A DNA stretch of 64,000 nt from Bacteroides sp. (GTDB taxonomy: Bacteria; Bacteroidota; Bacteroidia; Bacteroidales; Muribaculaceae): NCBI GenBank assembly GCA_023663525.1, contig JAMPHF010000002.1, positions 782,033-846,032 of the forward strand. The letters are read 5' to 3'. Shown here piece by piece: positions 8,389-16,432 of the stretch. The translations under genes were made by a program, and so were the position numbers. Position 1 is the stretch's first letter. Each line of letters opens with the position of its first letter. The notes beneath the pieces are model-generated. The model had not been told where the DNA came from and did not search any database. It saw only the letters and a program-made list of their open reading frames with translations.

Positions 8389-9774
8389 TTACCCCTGATG
8401 AAGTGAAGCATTTCTGCCGAAGACACGGTGCTGGACGAACAGGGCTGCGGAAATCACGGCAATACCCGTTATTCCCCAACTGATGGGATAGATTTCGAGC
8501 AAGGTGGAGAAATCGTTGTTGATCAGCGGAAATATGGCACACCATGCCAGACGCAGCACACACGTGCCGAAGATGGTCAGCAACATTGGCAGCACCGAAT
8601 ATCCCAGCCCTCGCATGTAGCTTCCCGAAACTTCGTAGGAACTGGCAAGGGCTTGGAAGGCAAGGGCTGTATGGAAACGCGTCAAACCATAGTGGATTAC
8701 CTCCCGGTCGGAAGTGAACAACCCGAGACATGCATCACCATTCCATATTATCAAGGCATTGGCCATACCGCAAATCACCACGCTGTAAGCCATGCAAATA
8801 CCCCAAATCCTCTTGCAACGTGCGGGAAGGTTTGCTCCATAGTTTTGCCCCGTGAATGCGATTGTGGCTTGGCTGAATGCCGATACGATATAGTAGCAAT
8901 ACGCCTCGTAGGTCAATGCTGCGGCTGACCCGGCGATTGCGTCCGCTCCGAATTTATTTATCGAAGCCTGAATGAAAATATTGGAGATGGAAAACACCAT
9001 GCCCTGAAGTCCCGCCGGGATACCAATCTGAAGCATCTTCTTGAAATCAGCGGTTGAAAACGAGCGATTTTTCAATGAAAGCGTCACCGGGTCAGGCTCA
9101 TTTACAAGAAAATAAATCATAATGGCGGCATTGATGGCGTAGGATATGACCGTAGCCCATGCCACACCGGCGACACCCATGTCAAACTGAGCCACGAAGA
9201 CCCAGTCGAGCACGAGATTGCACAGCGTTGACACAAGCAGCGCGTAGAACGGTCGCTTCGTGTCACCGATACTGCGCATTATCGCCGAGCCAAAATTGTA
9301 GATCATCATGAACGGCATTCCACAGAAATAGATGCGGAGATATTTGGCAGCAAGGTCGATGACATCAGGAGGAGCTTCCATAGCCTCCAGGATGGGCCGG
9401 GCGAGCGAAGTGCCGAGCCCAAGCAGCAGAAAGCCCGAAAGCAACGCGACAATCATCACCGTCGATACCGAACGCTTCACCGCATCGAGATGATTCTGAC
9501 CAATATACATCGCTATCACCACATTGGCACCCACAGCGATGCCTAAAAACAGATTGACAAGTATGGCGATTATAGGACCGTTACTACCGACTGCGGCGAT
9601 GGCATGGCTCGTGGAATAACGACCTATCACCGCGACATCCACCGCATTGAACGACTGCTGCAACACTCCGCTGGCAATCAATGGAATGGCAAACACGAGG
9701 ATTTTTCCGGCCAAAGGACCGTGGAGCATATCCACTTTCTCTGAGCTGTGCTTTGTTCTATTTATAACGTGCAT
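8389..9774 (-). CDS. MATE-family multidrug/toxin efflux pump
   Basis: 461 residues with about twelve hydrophobic helices in two repeats of six, the MATE plan. These inner-membrane pumps export drugs, dyes or metabolites against a Na+ or H+ gradient; substrate is unknown. The N-terminal MLHGPLAGKILVFAIPLIAS and the following QQSFNAVDVAVIG are typical. An in-frame TTG at 9804 would add ten residues, but a perfect palindrome (9790-9802) covers that stretch, so the ATG at 9774 is preferred. It lies downstream of the PH-domain and DUF5131 genes on the same strand and has its own promoter-like sequence. The sodium gradient from the nqr operon nearby could power it. Confidence 0.92.
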   Translation of the reverse strand: MHVINRTKHSSEKVDMLHGPLAGKILVFAIPLIASGVLQQSFNAVDVAVIGRYSTSHAIAAVGSNGPIIAILVNLFLGIAVGANVVIAMYIGQNHLDAVKRSVSTVMIVALLSGFLLLGLGTSLARPILEAMEAPPDVIDLAAKYLRIYFCGMPFMMIYNFGSAIMRSIGDTKRPFYALLVSTLCNLVLDWVFVAQFDMGVAGVAWATVISYAINAAIMIYFLVNEPDPVTLSLKNRSFSTADFKKMLQIGIPAGLQGMVFSISNIFIQASINKFGADAIAGSAAALTYEAYCYYIVSAFSQATIAFTGQNYGANLPARCKRIWGICMAYSVVICGMANALIIWNGDACLGLFTSDREVIHYGLTRFHTALAFQALASSYEVSGSYMRGLGYSVLPMLLTIFGTCVLRLAWCAIFPLINNDFSTLLEIYPISWGITGIAVISAALFVQHRVFGRNASLHQG

Positions 9775-9789
9775 TTTATAGTCCGTGAT

Positions 9790-9802
9790 GGTCAGTCTGA
9801 CC
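9790..9802. promoter_or_regulatory. Palindromic operator candidate upstream of MATE gene
   Basis: GGTCAGTCTGACC is a perfect 6-1-6 palindrome 16 bases before the MATE ATG. On the minus strand it is immediately preceded by TAAATTTTG, a -7 element with one extra base, so a bound repressor would cover the transcription start. The regulator is not identified. Confidence 0.4.
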
Positions 9803-9877
9803 AAAATTTATGCGTTAGTCTCGTGGAAAATTCAGTGAGTCACTTGTCCGTTCCGCACCTTAGATGCGAGGGCGCGT

Positions 9878-10351
9878 TTACCTCGTAATCTGCGAATTGA
9901 TATATTTCACCATTTCTTCAGGATTCTTGCAGCCAATGACATATTTGTCACCGTTATCGAGACGGATCATGAAACAGTCAGAACCCTTACCATAATATGC
10001 CACGTAGCGTCCCACATCCCCTTCACTGAAAATGCCCCAGTAGCCCATGAAACCTCCAGACCCACAGACACGCAATGCGCCCATTGTCGGTCGGAAAAGC
10101 TCACAATTCACTATCCGACGCATCGGGATTGAATGAATTTTGAACGGGCTATGGACTTCCACCTCCTTCTCAGTGGCTGAGATTGACAAAGGGGCATAAA
10201 ACATGGAGACCACCAGTATCACCAACGTAGCAATCAGCATCAACAAGAATTTGTCGCTACCGTAAGTGGCCACACAGCCGAGAAGAAGCAGTCCGATTAC
10301 CAAGATTGTCAGTATCGAAGATGTGGTGCTTAGATATACTCTTGATTTCAT
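9878..10351 (-). CDS. Small membrane protein with bacterial PH-like domain
   Basis: 157 residues. Two close hydrophobic segments (about 12-32 and 36-55) are followed by a soluble domain of about 95 residues rich in beta strands (ISATEKEVEVHSPFKIHSIP, then a GDKYVIGCKNPEEMVKYINS ending). This is the layout of bacterial pleckstrin-homology (bPH_2) membrane proteins, whose role is mostly unknown. No catalytic motif is visible. It lies between DUF5131 (87 bases upstream) and MATE (103 bases downstream to its ATG), with a -7 element of its own. I am fairly sure it is a real gene and moderately sure of the fold. Confidence 0.7.
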   Translation of the reverse strand: MKSRVYLSTTSSILTILVIGLLLLGCVATYGSDKFLLMLIATLVILVVSMFYAPLSISATEKEVEVHSPFKIHSIPMRRIVNCELFRPTMGALRVCGSGGFMGYWGIFSEGDVGRYVAYYGKGSDCFMIRLDNGDKYVIGCKNPEEMVKYINSQITR

Positions 10352-10385
10352 AGGATCATATTGGAGGTCATTTCGTTTTCGAGTA

Positions 10386-10393
10386 CAAAATTA
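10386..10393 (-). promoter_or_regulatory. -7 element upstream of the PH-domain gene
   Basis: TAATTTTG on the minus strand, about 35 bases before the ATG at 10351. No convincing -33 TTTG is at the right distance, so this is weaker than the other promoters. Confidence 0.4.
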
Positions 10394-10438
10394 GCGAGAA
10401 AACCTGACGTATGGAAAAATACGACAACTAATTTGCAT

Positions 10439-11308
10439 TTATCGACCATCGCAGCTCCCGCAATTTGAACAACCGTTACAAGTGAGACGAGAGCCGCAAA
10501 CTGCACAGTGAGACCGGAAAAACGGCTGATAAGAATCATCGTCAAAGATTGAACCGCCGGGAGTTGTCAGATTGAACACGGGCTTGCCATTGTAGTGGCT
10601 GAGACCCGATTTGTATGCCTGTTGGCTTTGGACTTGTTTTGACGGTATGCGATAGGTCTTTCCCGTCTTTACAAAAACAGTACCTGTTTCGATGAAATTG
10701 AAAGTGACGTCATGGCGGGCGCACTGTTCCGACAATGACTCCACCCACTCGTAATGACAAGGGCGCGCACCGTCGTAGTTCTCGCCGCCACACAACACTT
10801 CCTCTATCTCTCCCGTCGCAAGATACTTTTCCGCATCAATCCCTCCGATGAAAGGAGCCGCCATAAAGCCCTTATGTTTTGCCGGAATGTCGAGCAGCAG
10901 TGGCAATCGCTCGTCAGCCCGGCGTTGGTTCTCACAAGTCACGGAGAGCATCACGTTGTCGTATCCATCGTCCCAATCCGTGGGCAGACATTCTGCAATA
11001 CGACCGGCTCGTTTCGTGAGTATGCGGAAAGCAATGTCGGGACGCTGTCGGATTATTCGCCACACCTCATCGCGCCATTGGTCAGCTTCCTCAACAAAGA
11101 AATCCGTTGAGAGACCCACATAGAGCTGCATACCCGGCCTCAGTTTATAGTTTCCATGACGGTCACGACGCAAAGGCAGATCAAAATTGGCGGTACGCGT
11201 CACGAGCGAGGTGTCAATACCCCGCTTGCCGTCGAGGAAATACATGTAGCAATGCGCGCATCCCTCGCTGACCCTATGGCAACCATGCCACGGATTCCAG
11301 ATTATCAT
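10439..11308 (-). CDS. DUF5131 (phage Gp37/Gp68-like) protein with Cys-rich tail
   Basis: 289 residues. The N-terminus NPWHGCHRVSEGCAHCYMYF carries the three-cysteine C-x5-C-x2-C signature of the DUF5131/Gp37-Gp68 family, which resembles an iron-sulphur (radical-SAM-like) cluster motif, and the RILTKRAGRIAECLP and ENQRRADERLPLL motifs are also typical. The biochemical role of the family is not established. The C-terminus is unusual: HCAVCGSRLTCNGCSNCGSC holds six cysteines in CxxC-type spacing and may bind zinc or a second cluster. No phage genes are next to it and none of the partner genes often seen with the family was found. It starts 126 bases after the tonB stop and appears to be independent. 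Confidence 0.82.
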   Translation of the reverse strand: MIIWNPWHGCHRVSEGCAHCYMYFLDGKRGIDTSLVTRTANFDLPLRRDRHGNYKLRPGMQLYVGLSTDFFVEEADQWRDEVWRIIRQRPDIAFRILTKRAGRIAECLPTDWDDGYDNVMLSVTCENQRRADERLPLLLDIPAKHKGFMAAPFIGGIDAEKYLATGEIEEVLCGGENYDGARPCHYEWVESLSEQCARHDVTFNFIETGTVFVKTGKTYRIPSKQVQSQQAYKSGLSHYNGKPVFNLTTPGGSIFDDDSYQPFFRSHCAVCGSRLTCNGCSNCGSCDGR

Positions 11309-11368
11309 TTTCCGGCGGTTTTCTCGTTAAAATGTTCATCACTTACTTGATTTCATCCTGCTAAGGTG

Positions 11369-11406
11369 AAAAAAACTCCGCCAATCCCTTTGCGGGGACG
11401 GCGGAG
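11369..11406 (-). terminator. Terminator of the exbB-tonB operon
   Basis: On the minus strand CTCCGCC (11406-11400) and GGCGGAG (11382-11376) form a GC-rich stem followed at once by seven T residues (11375-11369). It lies 29 bases after the tonB stop and is a classic intrinsic terminator. Confidence 0.9.
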
Positions 11407-11434
11407 GTCAAAAAAGAGTTGAATTATGCGCTGA

Positions 11435-12292
11435 TTAAATGCCCTGGAGTTTGAATGTCACAGGCAGTGTGTACCATACGTTCACTGCGTGACCGTTCAT
11501 CTTACCGGGGACGAAGTCGGGGAGTGACTTAACCACGCGAACAGCTTCCTTGTCAAGATCGGGGTCCTTTGAACGGATCACCTTCACTTCACCGACCTTA
11601 CCGGTCTTGGTGACAACGAACTGAACGACTACCTTGCCCTGGATGTTGTTTTCCTGAGCCATTGCCGGATAGTGGAGGTGTTCACCCACCCACTTGAGGA
11701 GGGCTGCATCGCCACCGGGGAACTGAGGCTTCTGCTCAACCACGGTAAACACCTGATTGTCGTCAACCGGTTCCGGTTTCTTTTCCTCGACGATAACTTC
11801 TTCCTTATGCTCGCGCACCACATTGAGGTCATCAGTACCCTTATCGAAGTCAGTGGTACCGACAGCAGTCTCAGTTTCCTTGAGTTCGTCCTGCGACTTG
11901 ATTTCCTCAACGACTTCCTCATCCTTTGTGATCTGGAGTTCGGTTGCTTTCACAGTGTTAAGGATTTCCTCAGGGAGAGCTTCAGGCTGCTGCTCCTCGA
12001 CGCGCTGCTGCTCAGGCTCATCGGGTTCTTCCTCCTCAGCCTCGTCAGCCGAGTAGTCGATCATTGCCTGTTCGATCTGGTCTTCGGGGCGTGCTTCAGC
12101 TTGCTTCAGCACTGTGTTGGCAACGAGACCGAGGACTGCAATGAGGACAAGGATGATGATGATCACAAGCATTGCGCGGTTGTGACGCTTCACAGAGTTC
12201 TTACGGAGGTCATACGCTCCGAAGTCCTTATTTTTGCCTTCAAATACAAGGTCAATCCATTCTGATGATGAAAGATCTACATCTTTTGCCAT
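11435..12292 (-). CDS. tonB: TonB energy transducer
   Basis: 285 residues. TonB carries proton-motive energy from ExbB/ExbD in the inner membrane to outer-membrane receptors. Seen: a cytoplasmic N-terminus that begins SSSEWIDLVFEGKNKDFGAY (a Bacteroidetes trademark), one membrane helix (about 40-62), a long acidic and proline-containing linker (about 75-190) that spans the periplasm, and the C-terminal TonB domain (about 195-285; FPGGDAALLKWVGEHLHYPA, then GKVVVQFVVTKTGKV and LPDFVPGKMNG). It is the last gene of a four-gene operon. The linker is rich in Glu rather than the Pro-Lys repeats of E. coli TonB. Confidence 0.95.
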   Translation of the reverse strand: MAKDVDLSSSEWIDLVFEGKNKDFGAYDLRKNSVKRHNRAMLVIIIILVLIAVLGLVANTVLKQAEARPEDQIEQAMIDYSADEAEEEEPDEPEQQRVEEQQPEALPEEILNTVKATELQITKDEEVVEEIKSQDELKETETAVGTTDFDKGTDDLNVVREHKEEVIVEEKKPEPVDDNQVFTVVEQKPQFPGGDAALLKWVGEHLHYPAMAQENNIQGKVVVQFVVTKTGKVGEVKVIRSKDPDLDKEAVRVVKSLPDFVPGKMNGHAVNVWYTLPVTFKLQGI

Positions 12293-12339
12293 ATTTCAAT
12301 AGAGATTTTTCGGGTTAATATATATCAGTCATCAACAGA

Positions 12340-13086
12340 TTATTTCTTGGGATTCTTGGCGAGGTAGTCAAGAATAAGCACTGAGTCGTTCTTATTGATG
12401 TTGTCAATCTGATAGCGTGAGATCTGATTGATCTGCATCTCGTCAAGTGCGCTGATTAAGCTTTCCCATGAAGCTTCAGGAGTAGCCTTGATAATCACAA
12501 CAGGACGTGTGAGCGTGGAGTCGTTACGGATTTCACGAGCACGGGCCTGATAGATTGAGTCGTTGATTGCAGAGATGGATGAGAATCCCTTGTTGCGCCA
12601 AGTCTCCTTCTCCTTCTCAATCTTTTCAAGTACGGCCTTGTTGCGGTCATGGAGGATCTTGCGAATGCCCTGCTGAATCTTGCCGTCGTTGCCGACGAAG
12701 TGTTCAACTTTCAGCTTGTTGTTGTCAAGGAGTCCGTCGCCATTCTCGTCGGTGTAATCGGCCATACCTTCATAGTAGTAAACCGTATTCATCGGACGAC
12801 CTGCCTCGTCTTTCTTGACCTCGCCGTTGGCATTGCGTTCAGTAGTCAGGATGAGGGTGATAGCCTCTGATTCCTTAGCTTTGTTCATCTCAGTCTGGTC
12901 TACTTTCTCGTTTGAAGGAAGCGAGATAGTGAGAGTCTGTGACTTAATCATTGTGGTACAAAGCATGAAGAATGTAATCAGAAGCATGTTCATGTCCACC
13001 ATGGGAGTGAAGTCCACATGGATCGACATTTTCTTCTGGGCGCCTTTTTTCTTTTTGCCGCCGTCTGATTGTTCTATCTGTGCCAT
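12340..13086 (-). CDS. exbD: ExbD biopolymer transport protein (second copy)
   Basis: 248 residues. ExbD is the periplasm-facing partner of ExbB in the proton-driven motor that powers TonB. The N-terminus is Lys-rich and cytoplasmic, then VDFTPMVDMNMLLITFFMLC holds the single helix with the functional Asp (PMVDMN). The periplasmic part is about 200 residues, much longer than the roughly 140 of E. coli ExbD, with an inserted stretch (about 85-165), and ends in the usual alpha/beta domain (VVIIKATPEASWESLISALD). It follows the first exbD by 5 bases, so the two are probably translated together and may form a heteromeric partner pair. Confidence 0.93.
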   Translation of the reverse strand: MAQIEQSDGGKKKKGAQKKMSIHVDFTPMVDMNMLLITFFMLCTTMIKSQTLTISLPSNEKVDQTEMNKAKESEAITLILTTERNANGEVKKDEAGRPMNTVYYYEGMADYTDENGDGLLDNNKLKVEHFVGNDGKIQQGIRKILHDRNKAVLEKIEKEKETWRNKGFSSISAINDSIYQARAREIRNDSTLTRPVVIIKATPEASWESLISALDEMQINQISRYQIDNINKNDSVLILDYLAKNPKK

Positions 13087-13091
13087 AATGA

Positions 13092-13808
13092 TTATTCTTG
13101 CTCAGTTTTTAAAGCTGTCATGATACTGAAGCGGTTCATCTTCAAAGTCTGGAGGTTGTCGAGCACGTCATGGACAGTGTTGTAGGGAGTGTCCTTGTCG
13201 GCCTTGACTGCGATACCTTCGCCCTTTTTCATTGCGCGCTGAAGGTTATCGTTTCCTGAATTGTAGATGGCACGCATCCAAATCTGGAACTCGTTGAGAT
13301 GTTCCATGTCCTTGTTGTCGTTGATGGGTATCCCGACGCCCTTCTGAGTCATGTCGCTGATGAACTTGTCCTGATCAGTCTGTGACATGGAGAGGAACTG
13401 GGGGAGTACCTGGAAAGGAACACCAAACATATTGATTTTAGAGAACGCGTCGCGCTGTGCTACGGACAATTGCACCTGGTTTGAGGGGTGCTGCTTGTTG
13501 TAGAGCGTTACTGCTTCATCAAGAATCGTCTTGCGGAGAGCCTCCGATCCCCATGTGTCCTTGGTTTCAGCGTCAGCGTCACCGGCAATGGAGATGAAGA
13601 TTTTCCCCTCGGGGCTTACAAGGATCGACGCGAGGTTGGCGGTCGGTACTTTTTGCTCCGATACAGAAGATGGGGTCAGGACAGTGACCGGCTCCTTCTG
13701 CAAGAAAGTAGATGTCAACATGAAGAAAGTAAGCAAGAGCACAGTCACGTCACTCATCGCGGTCATGTCGATGAGGGTGCTTTTTCTCTTCATTTTTACT
13801 TTTCCCAT
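13092..13808 (-). CDS. exbD: ExbD biopolymer transport protein (first copy)
   Basis: 238 residues, cytoplasmic start MGKVKMKRKSTLIDMTAMSD followed by one helix (VTVLLLTFFMLTSTF) with an Asp at the position that carries protons in ExbD (TAMSDV). The periplasmic domain is extended, as in its neighbour, but the two are clearly different in sequence and are not a recent duplication. It lies 73 bases downstream of exbB and 5 bases upstream of the second exbD. It presumably acts with ExbB and the TonB encoded at the end of the operon. Confidence 0.92.
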   Translation of the reverse strand: MGKVKMKRKSTLIDMTAMSDVTVLLLTFFMLTSTFLQKEPVTVLTPSSVSEQKVPTANLASILVSPEGKIFISIAGDADAETKDTWGSEALRKTILDEAVTLYNKQHPSNQVQLSVAQRDAFSKINMFGVPFQVLPQFLSMSQTDQDKFISDMTQKGVGIPINDNKDMEHLNEFQIWMRAIYNSGNDNLQRAMKKGEGIAVKADKDTPYNTVHDVLDNLQTLKMNRFSIMTALKTEQE

Positions 13809-13881
13809 ATTACGATAATCTATTGTTTAGAGGTTGTGAATTGGTTTTTAACCTTGAAAGTCTGAATATCTGTAACAGGGA

Positions 13882-14709
13882 TTAGTGTGTAGCTGTGAAT
13901 GTCTGCACGATAGAGTAACCGATCTCGTCGATTGCGTAGGTAAGATTGTCAATCTTGTTGGTGTAGAAGTTGTAGGAGATAACAGCGAACGCACCGGTTG
14001 CGATACCGAAGGCTGTGTTGATAAGTGCCTCAGAGATACCGGTTGAGAGTTCGGTTGAGTCAGGAGCACCTGAAGCGGCGAGTGCCTGGAATGACTTGAT
14101 CATACCCATCACAGTACCGAGAAGACCGACGAGAGTACCGAGAGTGGTGAGGGTTGCAACGATGGGGAGGTTCTGCTGGAGAGCGGGCATCTCAAGTGCG
14201 GTAGCTTCCTCAACAGTCTTCTGAAGGTTGGCAACCTTCTGCTCCTTGGTGAGAACGGTGTTCTTGTCCATTTCCTCATAGCTTACGAGAGCTGCTGCAA
14301 CAACGGCTGCAACTGAACCCTTCTGAGTCTTGCAGAGGTCTTTTGCGCCCTGAATGTTACCTGCGGCGAGATTCTTTTTCACACCGGCAACGAACTTTTC
14401 GATAGAGCCTTTACCCTTAGCTGACTTGAGGGCGATCCAACGCTCAACAGAGAGAACGATCACAGTAAGGAAGAGGGTCTGGAGGACAGGCACGATGAAA
14501 CCGCCCTTGTAGATTGTGCCCCAGAGGTCGATGGGATGGCCTTCCTCGAAGTGTGATTCGTGACCGAACCAGAAGATAAAGAGGCAGACTGCTACGACGA
14601 AGCATGCGAGAATCACCAAGAAGGCATTCTTGATGCCGGCTACTTTGCTTCCGGAGTTGTTGTTGTTAGCCTTTGCGGGCTGTGCGGAATTAGGCTTTTG
14701 AGCTTCCAT
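13882..14709 (-). CDS. exbB: ExbB/TolQ/MotA-family proton channel
   Basis: 275 residues. ExbB forms the pentameric inner-membrane channel that, with ExbD, uses proton flow to drive TonB. Seen: a low-complexity polar N-terminus (about 1-25), a first helix (NAFLVILACFVVAVCLFIFW), a second around GGFIVPVLQTLFLTVIVLS, a cytoplasmic helical domain and the two C-terminal helices of the MotA/TolQ/ExbB domain (NLPIVATLTTLGTLVGLLGT, then NTAFGIATGAFAVISYNF). It is the first gene of exbB-exbD-exbD-tonB with a strong promoter upstream. The N-terminal extra helix is common in Bacteroidetes homologues. Confidence 0.95.
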   Translation of the reverse strand: MEAQKPNSAQPAKANNNNSGSKVAGIKNAFLVILACFVVAVCLFIFWFGHESHFEEGHPIDLWGTIYKGGFIVPVLQTLFLTVIVLSVERWIALKSAKGKGSIEKFVAGVKKNLAAGNIQGAKDLCKTQKGSVAAVVAAALVSYEEMDKNTVLTKEQKVANLQKTVEEATALEMPALQQNLPIVATLTTLGTLVGLLGTVMGMIKSFQALAASGAPDSTELSTGISEALINTAFGIATGAFAVISYNFYTNKIDNLTYAIDEIGYSIVQTFTATH

Positions 14710-14849
14710 AATTTGTAATTACTAAAGATTTTAAATTTATTGGTTTATTGATTAGTTTTGATGATTTGTGGTTAGATTTATCAGGATTCAGTTTTTGATG
14801 GTATCGGTTCACTCCGGATGTTTTGCAAGCGGGTTTGTAAACGATAATG

Positions 14850-14881
14850 CAAAATTATAAGGAAATTTCGGTGTTTGCAAA
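14850..14881 (-). promoter_or_regulatory. Promoter of the exbB-tonB operon
   Basis: TTTG at 14881-14878, exactly 20 bases, then TAATTTTG at 14857-14850 on the minus strand. The start would be near 14844 with a leader of about 135 bases. It is divergent from the nqr promoter. Confidence 0.75.
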
Positions 14882-15007
14882 CGTTTCAGTCCTTTTTTTT
14901 CATCGAAAGCAACTATAAAACAAATTATAACATTCTCGATGGCTGACAATTCGTTTTTTGATTCAATTTCAGTTAAAACTTATTAAGCTATATTCAAATA
15001 TATTTAT

Positions 15008-15015
15008 TAACTTTG
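15008..15015 (+). promoter_or_regulatory. -7 element of the nqr operon
   Basis: TAACTTTG lies 44 bases before the nqrA ATG. A -33 TTTG is not obvious at the right distance, so the promoter may be weak or activator-dependent. The stretch 14882-15007 between the two divergent promoters is AT-rich with no other feature seen. Confidence 0.5.
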
Positions 15016-15058
15016 TGCTTTCCAATTTTTACAGGTACAACAAATCAACTTTCCAGAG

Positions 15059-16405
15059 ATGAGAAAGACAGTCAGCCTCAAGAGAGGTCTAAATCTCAAT
15101 CTTGAAGGAGGCATTGGCAATGAGACTCCCATAGCCCTCCCGCTTCCTGCCCGCGTAGCCCTGTTGCCCGATGATTTTCCGGGCTTCACTCCAAAGCTCG
15201 ATGTCGCCGAGGGCGATAAGGTCGAGGCCGGCTCTCCGCTGCTCCACGACAAGAATGACCCCAGAATTCGTCTCGTGACTCCGCTCGCAGGGACGATTGA
15301 GGCCGTGGTCCGTGGCGCACGCCGCAAAATCGAGCGAGTAGTGGTCAAAGTCGATGGCACCTCCGCCGGAGAGACCGCAAAATCCGCACCGTTCGTCGAG
15401 GCCGATGCCGACACCATCAGAGAAAAGCTCATGACCTCCGGGCTGTGGGCCATGATGCGTCGCAGACCCTACGACATCATCCCCTACCCCACCGACATGC
15501 CGAGGTCAGTGATGGTCACTGCGCTCGACACTGCTCCGCTCGCACCGCAGATTGACAAAGTGGCCGACGGTCGCCGCGCTGTGATCGAAGCCGGTGTGAA
15601 AGTACTGTCGAAACTTACATCAGGCACTATATATATAGGTGTAGGCTCCGGCTCATCGTTCCCCGACATTCCCGGGGCGGAAGTTGTGGAATTTACCCGA
15701 CTCCATCCCGCCGGAAACCCCGGGATCCAGATTGCAAACATCGAACCCATCAACAAAGGCGAAGTGGTATGGACCCTCGACATCGTCACTCTCGCGCGTA
15801 TAGGTCACTTAGCCCTGACAGGCGAACCGGACTGGACCACATCGGTTGCAGTCACCGGCAGCGAAGTCGTCGATCCCCGCATGGAGAACACAGTGATCGG
15901 GGCGGAACTGTCAACCGTACTGAAGGATGAATTGAAATCCGATGGCAAGCACCACCGAATCATATCCGGCAATGCGCTCACCGGCACACCCGAAACCATC
16001 GACGGCTTCCTCCGCTATCCCTACCGTCAGGTGACGGTGATCCCCGAGGGGGATGATGCCGACGAATTCATGGGATGGGCCTCGATGAGCCCGTCGAAGA
16101 TGAGCGTCAGCCCGTCGTTCCTCGGTCACTTCCTCAAACGCAAGTTCAACCCTGATGCGCGCATCAACGGAGGTCGGCGCGCCATGATCATGTCAGGAGA
16201 GTATGACAAAGTGTTCCCCATGGACATCCTGCCCGAGTATCTTATAAAGGCAATCCTCGCCCGCGACATCGACCGCATGGAGGCTCTCGGAATCTACGAG
16301 GTCGCTCCCGAGGACTTCGCCCTTGCCGAATATGTCGATCCATCCAAACTTGAGCTTCAGAAGATTGTCCGCGACGGGCTGGACTATCTCAGGAGCGAAG
16401 TCTGA
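15059..16405 (+). CDS. nqrA: Na+-translocating NADH:quinone reductase subunit A
   Basis: 448 residues, full length. NqrA is the membrane-bound cytoplasmic subunit implicated in quinone binding in the six-subunit NQR complex, which oxidises NADH, reduces quinone and pumps Na+ outward. The start KRGLNLNLEGGIGN and the following biotinyl/lipoyl-like fold (GDKVEAGSPLLHDKNDPR) are typical, as is the SLBB-like later part. It is the first gene of nqrABCDEF, and all six genes are present in standard order, which separates this from the related Rnf complex (whose order and subunit C differ). Confidence 0.96.
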   Translation: MRKTVSLKRGLNLNLEGGIGNETPIALPLPARVALLPDDFPGFTPKLDVAEGDKVEAGSPLLHDKNDPRIRLVTPLAGTIEAVVRGARRKIERVVVKVDGTSAGETAKSAPFVEADADTIREKLMTSGLWAMMRRRPYDIIPYPTDMPRSVMVTALDTAPLAPQIDKVADGRRAVIEAGVKVLSKLTSGTIYIGVGSGSSFPDIPGAEVVEFTRLHPAGNPGIQIANIEPINKGEVVWTLDIVTLARIGHLALTGEPDWTTSVAVTGSEVVDPRMENTVIGAELSTVLKDELKSDGKHHRIISGNALTGTPETIDGFLRYPYRQVTVIPEGDDADEFMGWASMSPSKMSVSPSFLGHFLKRKFNPDARINGGRRAMIMSGEYDKVFPMDILPEYLIKAILARDIDRMEALGIYEVAPEDFALAEYVDPSKLELQKIVRDGLDYLRSEV

Positions 16406-16432
16406 CAGTATTTCATTATCAACACAACAAAA

